Of a stretch of DNA of 64,000 nt, positions 1 through 14,000 are shown one piece after another; within the stretch, counting starts at the first letter, position 1; each line of letters begins with the position of its first letter. The stretch lies in NCBI GenBank assembly GCA_017654935.2, contig CM065686.1, positions 26,440,285 through 26,504,284 on the forward strand, given 5' to 3'. The notes under the pieces were generated by a model. The model saw only the letters and a program-made list of their open reading frames with translations, searched no databases and was not told the DNA's origin. The translations under genes and the position numbers were made by a program. This stretch comes from Phymorhynchus buccinoides. Lineage: Eukaryota; Mollusca; Gastropoda; Neogastropoda; Raphitomidae.

Positions 1-1975
1 TATTGTTGAATTCTTCAACTTTATTTTTGATTATGGTTTGTTTCCTGATGAGTGGTGTTTGTCTATTATACAACCATTATACAAAAAAGGAGATCCAAAT
101 AATACTGACAATTACAGGGGGATATCTTTATTGAATATTAGTAGCAAATTGTATAGTTTTATTTTGAACAGACGAATAACAGACTGGTTAGACAGTAATG
201 ATATAATTGGGGAAGAACAAGCTGGTTTTAGAAAAGATCACAGCACATATGACCATATTTTCACTCTGTTAGCAACGATTCAAAAGCAATAATTAAGACA
301 TAGAAAGTTATATGTGGCCTGTATTGATTTTCGCAAGGCATTCGATTCTGTTCACAGAGATAAGCTATGGAAAATATTATGCAACAATGGGTTCAATGGT
401 AAAATTGTTAATGCACTTAAAAGTATGTATGAGACTGTTAAAGCAAAAGTTCGAACAGGAGGCAACTTAACTGACGCATTCTTTTGTCGACGTGGATTAA
501 AGCAGGGAGAGGTGTGCTCACCAACTTTATTTTCAATTTTTATAAATGAATTAACTAAGGATATTATTAGTCAGGGCAACCATGGCATTCAATTGTCACC
601 AGAATTTATTGAATTACTCATTTTACTTTTTGCAGATGATGTGGTTCTTTTTTTCTGATAGCATTGTAGGTTTACAAAATCAGTTGAATATATCATATAG
701 GACAACTAACAGACTTGATCTTTGTGTTAATTTAGATAAATCCAATGTAGTTGTTTTTAGAAATGGTGGCTATCTATCTCATTCTGAAAAGTGGTTGTAC
801 AGAGATAAAAAAAACCTAGAAGTTGTTAAGCTGTATAAATATTTGGGTATTTATCTTTCAACAAAGCTTACTTTTTCATACACTTTTAAAGATCTTGGTG
901 ATAGAGCTAGAAAAGGCATTGCAGCAATAATAAAAGTACTCTGGACAGTAGAACATTACCCAGGTGTCTTTAAAAAAATGTTTGACAGCCAAATACAACC
1001 CATATTAACTTATGGATCTGAAATCTGGGGTTTAACAGCCAATCAAGAGCTTATAGAAAGAGTCCATCTTTCAGCCCTTAAACGCTTTTTAGGTGCGAGC
1101 CCAAAATCTCCAAGACATCTTATTTATGGCGAGACTGGTAGGTGCCCTCATTTTGTTAATACATACACTAGGTGCGTCAAATGTTGGCTGCGGCTCGTTA
1201 CTATGGATAATTACAGGTTTCCAAGGAAAGCATACAATATATTATTACATCTGCAAAGACAAAACTATGTCACATGGGCTTGCCGTGTTCGGAATGTATT
1301 GTATCAGTATGGGTTTGGGGTGGTATGGGAAGCACAAGGGGTGGGGAATAGGCAATTGTTTCTTAAAGAATTCAAGCAAAGGCTTGTGGACTGTTTTAAG
1401 CAGGATTGGTCCTCTGCATTGCAAAGTCATGATTTCTTTCAAGGGTATTGTATACTTATTCCAACAGTTTCAATGAAGCCGTATTTATACACTTTAAAAA
1501 AATTCTTTGTTCGTAAAGATATTGCTAGATTTCGAATGGGAATGTCTGCAATTAACTGTAATTTCTTACAATGTAAAGCACGTTTAGACAAAAGTGAAGA
1601 TCATTGTCCTTTTTGTTGTACAACTCTTGAGACTGAAATTCACTTTCTATTTATATGTCCTAAATATAATGATTTAAGAAGAGAACTAATTCCAGCAAAA
1701 TATTATAAACATCCATCTTTCAGACTCACATTGATTTTATGTAATCAAAACCCTAGCATTATTATTAAGACGTCATTATTTATTCACAGAGCTCTTGCCT
1801 TGCGAAAAGAATATATACATGCATGATGAATGTTTGTATCTATGTTTTGTTTGCATATAATACGTATTGTTGGTGTGTCTTTATTCTTTTTTTCGTTGTT
1901 GCTCATATATATATATATGCAATACTTTTTTTGTGTGAACTCCATTGTTATGGGCCAGAGGCCTAACAATTAAAA
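1..1975 (+). mobile_element. Non-LTR retrotransposon fragment A (reverse transcriptase to 3' UTR), inactivated
   Basis: The window opens inside a LINE reverse transcriptase. Motifs in order are NYRGISLL (about 112-135), EEQAGFRKDHST (about 211-246), catalytic motif A DFRKAFDSV (about 326-352), motif B GLKQGEVCSPTLF (about 494-532) and the catalytic FADDVVLF box (about 631-655). A C-terminal domain follows to 1826 and ends in a CPFC...H...C zinc-knuckle-like motif (about 1606-1660). Two lesions break it: an in-frame TAA at 290-292 and one extra T in the T-run near 647-654 that shifts frame just after FADD. Everything else reads through, so the copy is young. A 150-bp 3' UTR ends in a (TTTGAC)n tail. 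The 5' end lies outside the window. The family assignment to non-LTR elements is firm; the clade is not resolved. Confidence 0.9.
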
Positions 1976-2004
1976 TATTTTTGACTTTGACTTTGACTTT
2001 TTGA

Positions 2005-2073
<69 letters not shown>

Positions 2074-2083
2074 CTCTGTCTCC

Positions 2084-2179
<96 letters not shown>
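1976..2179. repeat. LINE tail (TTTGAC)n joined to a (CT)n microsatellite
   Basis: Three TTTGAC-type units at the end of LINE fragment A run directly into about 170 bp of (CT)n, interrupted once near 2072-2090. No unique sequence separates the tail from the CT tract. Confidence 0.85.
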
Positions 2180-2182
<3 letters not shown>

Positions 2183-2660
2183 ATCTCTGATTTTGTTCAA
2201 CAGTTTAAAATTTGATTAAACAGTAACATCGGTCTTCCCTGTCAGATAAAAAACAAAGAAACAATTTTTTAAGAGAAAAAAGCACACACAAACACACACA
2301 TAATCTCGCTTGTTTGTTTATTTTTGGCAAGGCATTTGTCAATTCCAGGATAGGTTATCTCCAAGAGCAGCACTGCTAGAGGTTTTGGAGAAGGGAAAGC
2401 GAGGCAGAACAAATCTGTTTAATGACGCTAGAAGCGTCAATCAACGCTGGTCACAGATTAGATTGTGATGTTTTCTTAACTTTCTTTTTTCACCTTTAAT
2501 TACTAGAACGGTTTCTCGCTCATGCTCTCTGTCCAGTGTGCAACACAGGCGTGCAATCATACACGATTAGTTCTACGTGTTTTTGCATGTTTATTTACTC
2601 AAGGCAATCGCAAACCCTGCCTTTTTGTTTGCATTCCTTTTGCATTGATTTTGCTTATTA
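2180..2660. other. Intergenic sequence, nothing recognised
   Basis: AT-rich unique-looking DNA after the CT tract. No coding frame, RNA gene or inverted repeat is evident. Confidence 0.4.
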
Positions 2661-2687
2661 AAAAATAGGAGATGAGGTGTGTTTATG

Positions 2688-2701
2688 CGCGCGCACGCGC
2701 A

Positions 2702-2756
<55 letters not shown>

Positions 2757-2802
2757 GCGCGCGCGCACGCACGCACGCACATACACACACACACACACAC
2801 AT

Positions 2803-2864
<62 letters not shown>

Positions 2865-2909
2865 ACACACATAAACACACAGATACATACACGCGTGCGC
2901 GTGTGCAAT

Positions 2910-2997
<88 letters not shown>

Positions 2998-3032
2998 ACC
3001 CCCTTCATCTGTTATTTTTTTCCTCGCTTAAC

Positions 3033-3083
<51 letters not shown>

Positions 3084-3107
3084 TCTCCCTCTCTGTCTGT
3101 CTGTCTT
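2688..3107. repeat. Compound microsatellite (CA)n/(CG)n, (GA)n, (CT)n
   Basis: (GCGCAC) and (CA)n fill about 2688-2902, (GA)n about 2909-2994, then a C-run and (CT)n from about 3040 to 3107. The CT end lies about 30 bp before LINE fragment B. Confidence 0.9.
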
Positions 3108-3127
3108 GGCATATGTTCGTGACAAGT

Positions 3128-4785
3128 ATACATACTCCGATTATTTTAATTGTCCACTTGGTGTCAAACAAGGGTGTCTGCTAAGCCCTCAGCTCTTTGC
3201 CTTGTTTTGTTATCTGATACATCTCTTGGCCAGCAGAATCAATTAGATGCTTTAAAACAGGAAGCTGATAAATTGCAGCTAACAATAAACTTGAGCAAAA
3301 CAATTGTGATGGTGTTTAGAAAAGGGGGTCACTTAGCATGTAATGAAAAATGGATTTATGGTGAATCTGAGGTACAGGTAACTAACTGCTATAAATATTT
3401 AGGGATATGGTTTACAACAAAATTAAGTCTAAATAAATGCTGGTCAGAAATGATTAGAAAAGGGAAGAGGGGAGTCATAGAGATATTACGAACAATGAGA
3501 AGATTAAATTATATCGATATAAACCTTTTTTGGAAGCTATTTGATGCACAAATTGAACCTATGATGACCTACGGGGCAGAAATCTGGGGACTATTGAATC
3601 ACCCTTTTATGGAAAAGATCCACACGTATGCCATAAAACGTATTATGAATGTGCCCATACATGCTTCTAATAAAATTGTGTACGGTGCAACAGGACGCTA
3701 CCCTCTATATTTAAGAACATACACAAAAGCGGTAAGGCACTGGTTGAGACTAGTTAATTTACCCATGAGCAGAATATTCAGGCAGGCGTATGAAATGCTA
3801 GTAATACAACATGAAAAGGGAAAAGTAAACTGGGTCTCCTATATTAAAAAGTTTCTGACAGAGAATGGGTTTGGGTTAGTTTGGCTTTCGCAAGGGGTGG
3901 GGAATATAGGGCAGTTCATTTCTGAATTTAAAGACAGATTGATTTGTTGTCACAAACAAGACTGGCTTGCAAATCTAGAAGAAAGTCCTAACTACAACTG
4001 GTTTTGGTCCTTTGAAAATGAGTTTGAAACTGAACAATATTTAAAAAGTCTTACAAATAAGTGGCATAGAACTAGCCTAGCTAGACTCCGAACAAGGACC
4101 TTATGTCTTAACGCCAATAAGCGATGGTTTGAAATTTCTAATCATAATACTTGATGTATGATTGTGTTCTATGGCAAACAGTGTTGAAAATGAAATTCAT
4201 TTTGTTTTTGTCTACCCAGCCTATGAAGAAATTCGTAGAAAATGTATGATATTCAATTAAACAGTCGTACAAGGACGAGACCTGACACCGTTATTACTAA
4301 CCCAAAAAGAAGAATGGATTATATCCCTGGCAAAATGTATCGCAGAGGCAAGCAGTTTGCGGAAAAGATTCGTTGATAATTAAATACTCACAATGTGCAA
4401 TTATAACCACTTTTATATAGTAAAGCCACGGCACGTATTTTCTATGTATTTATGCTGTATAAAGAATTACATTATGTTTAGTTAATTACAAATGTGGACG
4501 GATGGTTGTGCATACATGTGGGAGGGGTGAAGGGAAGGAGCAGGTGAAAAGAGAGGAGGAAGCATAACGAGAAAGATTGTTCACTGAATAATTGTATTTC
4601 TAAGTAATTGTTTTCATTGCATTATTGCTTCGTTCATTAAGAGTGGGCTAATTTTCTTTATTTGCCTACTAAAATGATCTATGTTATTTGACAATATCCC
4701 CTTGCCATAAAGGCTTATGTGTGCTAATGACAATAAAACAAATCTATTTGAATTGAATTTGAACTTGAATTGAATTGAATCTGTC
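3128..4785 (+). mobile_element. Non-LTR retrotransposon fragment B, 5'-truncated and internally deleted
   Basis: It is related to fragment A. Coding similarity starts near 3137 with SDYFNCPLGVKQGCLLSP (motif B). It then jumps past the FADD box: the stretch that should contain catalytic motif C is missing between about 3210 and 3240. The C-terminal domain is open from about 3240 to 4154 and shares YKYLGI, TYGAEIWG and QGVGN blocks with fragments A and C. After the stop at 4152-4154, an ENEIHF...P.Y block (about 4180-4230) continues in another frame, matching the zinc-knuckle end of fragment A. The 3' UTR ends in degenerate TTGAA repeats (about 4745-4780) followed by CTGTCTGTGTGTCTGTC. It is a dead copy. 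Confidence 0.85.
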
Positions 4786-4789
4786 TGTG

Positions 4790-5277
<488 letters not shown>

Positions 5278-5403
5278 GCTAATAACATCCGAAAAAAGAA
5301 GCTTGATATCATTTTGTAGTGTTCTGATACTTTGACTAATAATTTAAGAACTGTTGGTCGCATGAGCTTTGACTTATTGGTTAAAATGAAATTAATTTTC
5401 ATG

Positions 5404-5539
5404 TTTTGTTTGTTACAAAAAATCTTTCATTTATTTTTATTTTATTTTTTATTTTTCAACTTTGTGTACCCCCATGTCAAATAGCATGTACCTTGCTGAT
5501 GACATTAAATAATTCATTTGTCATTTGTCATTTGTCATT

Positions 5540-5542
<3 letters not shown>
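5404..5542 (+). mobile_element. Retroelement 3' end with (CATTTGT)n tail
   Basis: A T-rich stretch is followed by GATGACATTAAATAATT and four CATTTGT-type units, then directly by (CT)n. The layout matches the 3' ends of LINE fragments A and C (unique end, ATTAAA, short tandem tail, CT). No coding part remains. The assignment is by layout. Confidence 0.55.

Positions 5543-5636
<94 letters not shown>
5543..5636. repeat. (CT)n microsatellite directly after a retroelement tail
   Basis: About 90 bp of CT starting at the last CATTTGT unit. Confidence 0.95.
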
Positions 5637-5639
5637 ATT

Positions 5640-5700
5640 CCTGATTATTTGTGGTATGTGACCAATGTTCAATTAAAACGTTTCGTTGGTTCGTTCCACA
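5640..5700 (+). mobile_element. Very short LINE 3' end
   Basis: The text TTGTGGTATGTGACCAATG then TTCAATTAAAACG closely resembles the end of LINE fragment C at 9007-9038 (ATTGTGGCCTAAGGCCAATG, CATTAAACA). It is followed by GTTCG-type tail units (about 5680-5697). This is a 5'-truncated stub. Confidence 0.5.
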
Positions 5701-5743
5701 AGGGGGTCCCACTTACCAAGTTACCATGACATCAAACTGACAG

Positions 5744-5882
5744 AATGTCAAACCTGGCCGGAGGGGATGGAGCTCCAACAGAAGATGTGGGGACCCACAG
5801 AGGTGCTGAAGAAGACAGCAGACTTCACCCTCACCGCCGGATTGGCGACTTAGGCGTAGTCCGGGATCGAAGAAGAAGAAGA

Positions 5883-5886
<4 letters not shown>
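5744..5886 (+). mobile_element. Unclassified retroelement 3' end with (GAA)n tail
   Basis: GC-rich sequence reading RIGDLGVVRDRRRRRK near its end closes in about four GAAGAA units and then A-run plus (CT)n. This looks like the 3' end of an RTE- or SINE-type element. No diagnostic domain is left, so the family is a guess. Confidence 0.4.

Positions 5887-5962
<76 letters not shown>
5887..5962. repeat. (CT)n microsatellite after a (GAA)n tail
   Basis: About 75 bp of CT abutting the preceding retroelement end. Confidence 0.95.
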
Positions 5963-5964
<2 letters not shown>

Positions 5965-5968
<4 letters not shown>

Positions 5969-6475
5969 ACTCACTGTGTTGTTGTTTTCATTCTCTCTTT
6001 CTTTCTAATAATACACAAAGAAACACTCTTGCAGCAAATAGGTCATAATTATGTTTATGTACACGCGCACAAACAAATAATCGTCGCCTTTCGCAAACTC
6101 TTGTCGAAAACAAAAAGACATAGTCTAGTCTACGTACGTATCACCGACCAGAAAGTAATCATGCTGTCACTCTTATGATACACTGAAGAATGGCAAAGAG
6201 GACACGAAAAATATTACTTTTCAAATGAAGTAAAGTGAGCTTGCTGTTGCTTTTTTGTTGCCAGGGTTGTTTTGTGCTGTTTTAAACACCACAACCCCAC
6301 CCCCACCCTCGCGCCTTTTTTGTATTTCGTCGTTTCTTTACACCACTATAACCATATTATCCTCCGAGTCGTGTGGCAGGAACAAAAACAACAACAACAA
6401 GAAAGAATAAAAGAAAGAGAGAAATGTCACAGAGAGAGAGAGAGACACTGGACACTGGAAAACTTTATTTGACAA
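5965..6475. other. Intergenic sequence, nothing recognised
   Basis: No gene seen. The last 40 bp (ACTTTATTTGACAATAAAG) look like another retroelement 3' end running into (AG)n. Confidence 0.4.
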
Positions 6476-6476
6476 T

Positions 6477-6477
<1 letters not shown>

Positions 6478-6575
<98 letters not shown>

Positions 6576-6606
6576 GAGGGGGACGAGAGAGGGAGAGAGA
6601 GATAAA
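6478..6606. repeat. (GA)n microsatellite
   Basis: About 92 bp of perfect GA, then imperfect GA-rich sequence to about 6606. Confidence 0.95.
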
Positions 6607-6934
6607 GCACAATGAGAGAGACACGGAAAGAAAGAGGAACTATTAGGCCATGTAAGGGACGAACGAGAAATGAGCAAACAATAACACCTTATTCTGCCGT
6701 TGATTCTGTTCTCATGTTTGTTCTCTGAATGCTGCATGCGCGATGCCCAGTCTACTTGCCGCTGGCCTGGCTACATTTTATACCTGCACCTATACTGGGC
6801 TTCTTGAAAGAGCATGTATTTCACTGTCTGTGTAGACTTGTGCAGGTTTCTCTGGAATGGTATGCAGAATGAGGTTCCTGCAGTGACAAATGAAAGGATT
6901 TCCACTGGGTTATATAACCTACTTCAGATCCCCC

Positions 6935-9157
<2,223 letters not shown>

Positions 9158-9191
9158 GTGTTATTCACATTTTTGTTCTAAAGTGACATTT
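9158..9191 (+). repeat. Right copy of 34-bp target-site duplication
   Basis: Matches 7056-7089 at 33 of 34 positions and is followed by GTCAAAGCAG, the original downstream flank. Confidence 0.85.
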
Positions 9192-9351
9192 GTCAAAGCA
9201 GTAAATCTTCTTGCCGTGGTTTCCATGTCAATTATACTTTGTTTCAGTTTTACTCTGTTTATTTGTTTACTGGCCCATTAACCCACATTGAAACGGGCAA
9301 ACATGCCTATTCAAATAAACCATTCAGACTTCGGACTTCATACACCCCCCT

Positions 9352-9451
<100 letters not shown>

Positions 9452-9516
9452 GGCCTGCACTTGTATGGCTTCCAACAAGTCAATAGAGCTTCTCTGATAA
9501 TTTGAACGAATGAATG

Positions 9517-9689
9517 AAAAATGGTGTTTTACGTCCTCTCGGTCTAAAACAGACACATATGGGACATTTGTAGATACAAAGATGGTGGGAAGTTGGGAAC
9601 AATACTGGAGGCAATGCCCGGAGGCAGTGCAACACCAGTAAAGTCCCGATTTTTTTAACAATACAGATAGATGTAACGGTAACCACGCC
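9517..9689 (+). repeat. Dispersed repeat R1 (SINE- or MITE-like), copy 1
   Basis: About 170 bp beginning TGGTGTTTTACGTCCTCTCG and ending GGTAACCACGCC. Close relatives are the two arms of the inverted repeat at 60466-60984, with a fragment at 37054-37115. No pol III boxes or coding sequence are evident. Confidence 0.7.
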
Positions 9690-9699
9690 AAGACTACTC

Positions 9700-10125
9700 T
9701 GGGTTATAAATATTTATACTTTTGTTTTAAAATGTTAAATTAAAACTTTTGGCTATTGCTCCCTGAGCTAGTAGATTAACATTTTTAGGACAACTTCTTA
9801 AAATGCATTATAAATCTTTAAAAAATCGATTAAGGTCTGAAGACACTAACTATTTACATTCAATCTTTATTTTCGACCAAAATCAAATATAAGAAAGTGA
9901 ATTTTGACTTTCTAAGAAATATAAGATGTGAAATATGAGATATGCTTTTGAGGCGTTTTATATCTTGGAGTATGACATGTGAGTTAGGAAAGAGTGAGGG
10001 TCCCTAACTTTATTAAAATTTACAAACCCCTCGACTCCAGAGGCACTGAAACATATGTTGGCCGAGTCTGGGTAATATGTTGTTAAAAGTAGAGCTTTTA
10101 ATTTACAAGAGAAGAACACTTGTAC
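9700..10125. other. AT-rich intergenic sequence, nothing recognised
   Basis: No coding frame or obvious repeat. Confidence 0.4.
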
Positions 10126-10131
10126 CATGGG

Positions 10132-10133
10132 GT

Positions 10134-10169
<36 letters not shown>
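10132..10169. repeat. Poly(G) run
   Basis: About 38 G with one T near its start. Confidence 0.9.
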
Positions 10170-10170
<1 letters not shown>

Positions 10171-10292
10171 AGAGAGAGAGATAGAGGCTATCCCCCCTCT
10201 GTTCCAGTGTTCTATTTAGAGGGACCCCTCTCTTTGATTGTGCATCTAGGTTATGTATGTTGTAATAAAGACAGGTTAAGGGTTACATTTAA

Positions 10293-11036
10293 ATGTTCGT
10301 TTGTTTGGCACGCGCCTCGCGTGAAAACTTTATATATGCTGGCTGTGCGCTCAAGCCATCCAGTATGCCTGTGGAAGGATTGCCAAGAATTATCGAAGTG
10401 TCCCTCAATGCTATGCTACAAGAAATGGTACTAAAAAGTTTTAAAATTGAGCCCAGGGGAAAACAAAAAATATTGTCGTGATACGACTGACTACGCCAGA
10501 CGACCACCATGCATCGCAGACTCCTGCCAGTAGTGCTGTGTATCGACGCAAAGCGGGCTCAAACTTACCAGACTGATCAGCAAAGAACAGAATGTAAGCC
10601 TAACGAAAACATGTCCTCACCGACCGGTGTGTTTGTGCCAACACCGCCAAGTATTGTTTACAATTCCAACAGAATCGAAGGCGACCAAGGTGTTTGTGCC
10701 GACATTTTCCAGTGTGACAATCTCCCCCCTCCACCCCCTTCCATTAGGATTAGGATTTAGGGACTCAAAACATAGCCGTAAGGCTTTCCTGTCCGTTCAA
10801 CATGCACGACAAGCACGGGCCAGTGACACGAAATTGATATGGAGCAGTGCGACAGGCAGTCTGTGACCATTGCACGTGAGGAAATGTTGGATAGCGGGTC
10901 AGTCAAATCGGAATGTGACCCAGTAATGTGCAAGCGCCAACACAACATACCGCAGACATGGAGTCAGCTGAAGGCGATCCTGAGGACAATGATCAAATGG
11001 ATGAACCAGCCAGTGCGCAACGTGACAACGTGACGA
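10293..11036 (+). pseudogene. Degraded gag-like coding stretch leading into the minisatellite
   Basis: Fragments of a protein appear in shifting frames. They include LPRIIEVSLNAMLQEMVLKS (about 10377-10436), IVVIRLTTPDDHHASQTPAS (about 10473-10532), YRRKAGSNLPD (about 10540-10573), SPTGVFVPTPPSIVYNSN (about 10617-10670) and an acidic piece, MESAEGDPEDNDQMDEPASA (about 10958-11017). The last piece is in frame with the first minisatellite unit (DNVTIRDRMDHMDGMIDRMN). The SPTGVFVPTPPS block is matched by SPSGLFLPTPPS at about 63624. The basic RRK... then PTPPS layout suggests a transposon structural protein, but I do not recognise the family. Stops and shifts make it non-functional. Confidence 0.45.
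10745..10793 (+). repeat. Dispersed repeat R2, copy 1
   Basis: GGATTAGGATT followed by GGGACTCAAAACATAGCCGT and AAGGCTTTCCTGTCC also occurs on the minus strand at about 25971-26034, in ABITRAM intron 1. Confidence 0.7.
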
Positions 11037-14000
11037 TCAGGGATCGTATGGACCACATGGACGGCATGATAGACAGAATGAACCCCAGAAACGGTGATGC
11101 AGGAAACGTGGAAGACAACGTGACAACGAGACAACGTGACGATCAGGGATCGTATGGACCACATGGACGGCATGATAGACAGAATGAACCCCAGAAACGG
11201 TGATGCAGGAAACGTGGAAGACAACGTGACAACGAGACAACGTGACGATCAGGGATCGTATGGACCACATGGACGGCATGATAGACAGAATGAACCCCAG
11301 AAACGGTGATGCAGGAAACGTGGAAGACAACGTGACAACGAGACAACGTGACGATCAGGGATCGTATGGACCACATGGACGGCATGATAGACAGAATGAA
11401 CCCCAGAAACGGTGATGCAGGAGTGAAGACAACGTGACAAAGACAACGTGACGATCAGGGATCGTATGGACCACATGGACGGCATGATAGACAGAATGAA
11501 CCCCAGAAACGGTGATGCAGGAAACGTGGAAGACAACGTGACAACGAGACAACGTGACGATCAGGGATCGTATGGACCACATGGACGGCATGATAGACAG
11601 AATGAACCCCAGAAACGGTGATGCAGGAAACGTGGAAGACAACGTGACAACGAGACAACGTGACGATCAGGGATCGTATGGACCACATGGACGGCATGAT
11701 AGACAGAATGAACCCCAGAAACGGTGATGCAGGAAACGTGGAAGACAACGTGACAACGAGACAACGTGACGATCAGGGATCGTATGGACCACATGGACGG
11801 CATGATAGACAGAATGAACCCCAGAAACGGTGATGCAGGAAACGTGGAAGACAACGTGACAACGAGACAACGTGACGATCAGGGATCGTATGGACCACAT
11901 GGACGGCATGATAGACAGAATGAACCCCAGAAACGGTGATGCAGGAAACGTGGAAGACAACGTGACAACGAGACAACGTGACGATCAGGGATCGTATGGA
12001 CCACATGGACGGCATGATAGACAGAATGAACCCCAGAAACGGTGATGCAGGAAACGTGGAAGACAACGTGACAACGAGACAACGTGACGATCAGGGATCG
12101 TATGGACCACATGGACGGCATGATAGACAGAATGAACCCCAGAAACGGTGATGCAGGAAACGTGGAAGACAACGTGACAACGAGACAACGTGACGATCAG
12201 GGATCGTATGGACCACATGGACGGCATGATAGACAGAATGAACCCCAGAAACGGTGATGCAGGAAACGTGGAAGACAACGTGACAACGAGACAACGTGAC
12301 GATCAGGGATCGTATGGACCACATGGACGGCATGATAGACAGAATGAACCCCAGAAACGGTGATGCAGGAAACGTGGAAGACAACGTGACAACGAGACAA
12401 CGTGACGATCAGGGATCGTATGGACCACATGGACGGCATGATAGACAGAATGAACCCCAGAAACGGTGATGCAGGAAACGTGGAAGACAACGTGACAACG
12501 AGACAACGTGACGATCAGGGATCGTATGGACCACATGGACGGCATGATAGACAGAATGAACCCCAGAAACGGTGATGCAGGAAACGTGGAAGACAACGTG
12601 ACAACGAGACAACGTGACGATCAGGGATGGTATGGACCACATGGACGGCATGATAGACAGAATGAACCCCAGAAACGGTGATGCAGGAAACGTGGAAGAC
12701 AACGTGACAACGAGACAACGTGACGATCAGGGATCGTATGGACCACATGGACGGCATGATAGACAGAATGAACCCCAGAAACGGTGATGCAGGAAACGTG
12801 GAAGACAACGTGACAACGAGACAACACATGACGATCAGGGATGGTATGGACCACATGGACGGCATGATAGACAGAATGAACCCCAGAAACGGTGATGCAG
12901 GAAACGTGGAAGACAACGTGACAACGTGAGACAACGTGACGATCAGGGATCGTATGGACCACATGGACGGCATGATAGACAGAATGAACCCCAGAAACGG
13001 TGATGCAGGAAACGTGGAAGACAACGTGACAACGAGACAACGTGACGATCAGGGATCGTATGGACCACATGGACGGCATGATAGACAGAATGAACCCCAG
13101 AAACGGTGATGCAGGAAACGTGGAAGACAACGTGACAACGACAACGTGACGATCAGGGATGCGTATGGACCACATGGACGGCATGATAGACAGAATGAAC
13201 CCCAGAAACGGTGATGCAGGAAACGTGGAAGACAACGTGACAACGAGACAACGTGACGATCAGGGATCGTATGGACCACATGGACGGCATGATAGACAGA
13301 ATGAACCCCAGAAACGGTGATGCAGGAAACGTGGAAGACAACGTGACGATCAGGGATCGTATGGACCACATGGACGGCATGATAGACAGAATGAACCCCA
13401 GAAACGGTGATGCAGGAAACGTGGAAGACAACGTGACGATCAGGGATCAGGTATGGACCACATGGACGGCATGATAGACAGAATGAACCCCAGAAACGGT
13501 GATGCAGGAAACGTGGAAGACAACGTGACAACGAGACAACGTGACGATCAGGGATCGTATGGACCACATGGACGGCATGATAGACAGAATGAACCCCAGA
13601 AACGGTGATGCAGGAAACGTGGAAGACAACGTGACAACGATCAACGTGACGATCAGGGATCGTATGGACCACATGGACGGCATGATAGACAGAATGAACC
13701 CCAGAAACGGTGATGCAGGAAACGTGGAAGACAACGTGACAACGATCGACAACGTGACGATCAGGGATCGGAAACGTGGAAGACAACGTGACAACGAGAT
13801 GGACCACATGGACGGCATGATAGACAGAATGAACCCCAGAAACGGTGATGCAGGAGACGTGGAAGACAACGTGACGATCAGGGATCGTATGGACCACATG
13901 GACGGCATGATAGACAGAATGAACCCCAGAAACGGTGATGCAGGAAACGTGGAAGACAACGTGACAACGAGACAACGTGACGATCAGGGATCGTATGGAC

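Noticed and set aside
1093..1476. Other-frame open reading frames inside LINE fragment A
   Set aside because: They overlap the recognised reverse transcriptase frame and have no domain of their own.
38..1826. An active reverse transcriptase
   Set aside because: The in-frame stop at 290-292 and the one-base shift after FADD break the protein, and the 5' part is outside the window.
2001..2219. Open frames rich in Ser-Leu or Arg-Glu across (CT)n tracts, here and at many other sites
   Set aside because: Dinucleotide repeats translate without stops on both strands. They are low-complexity artefacts.
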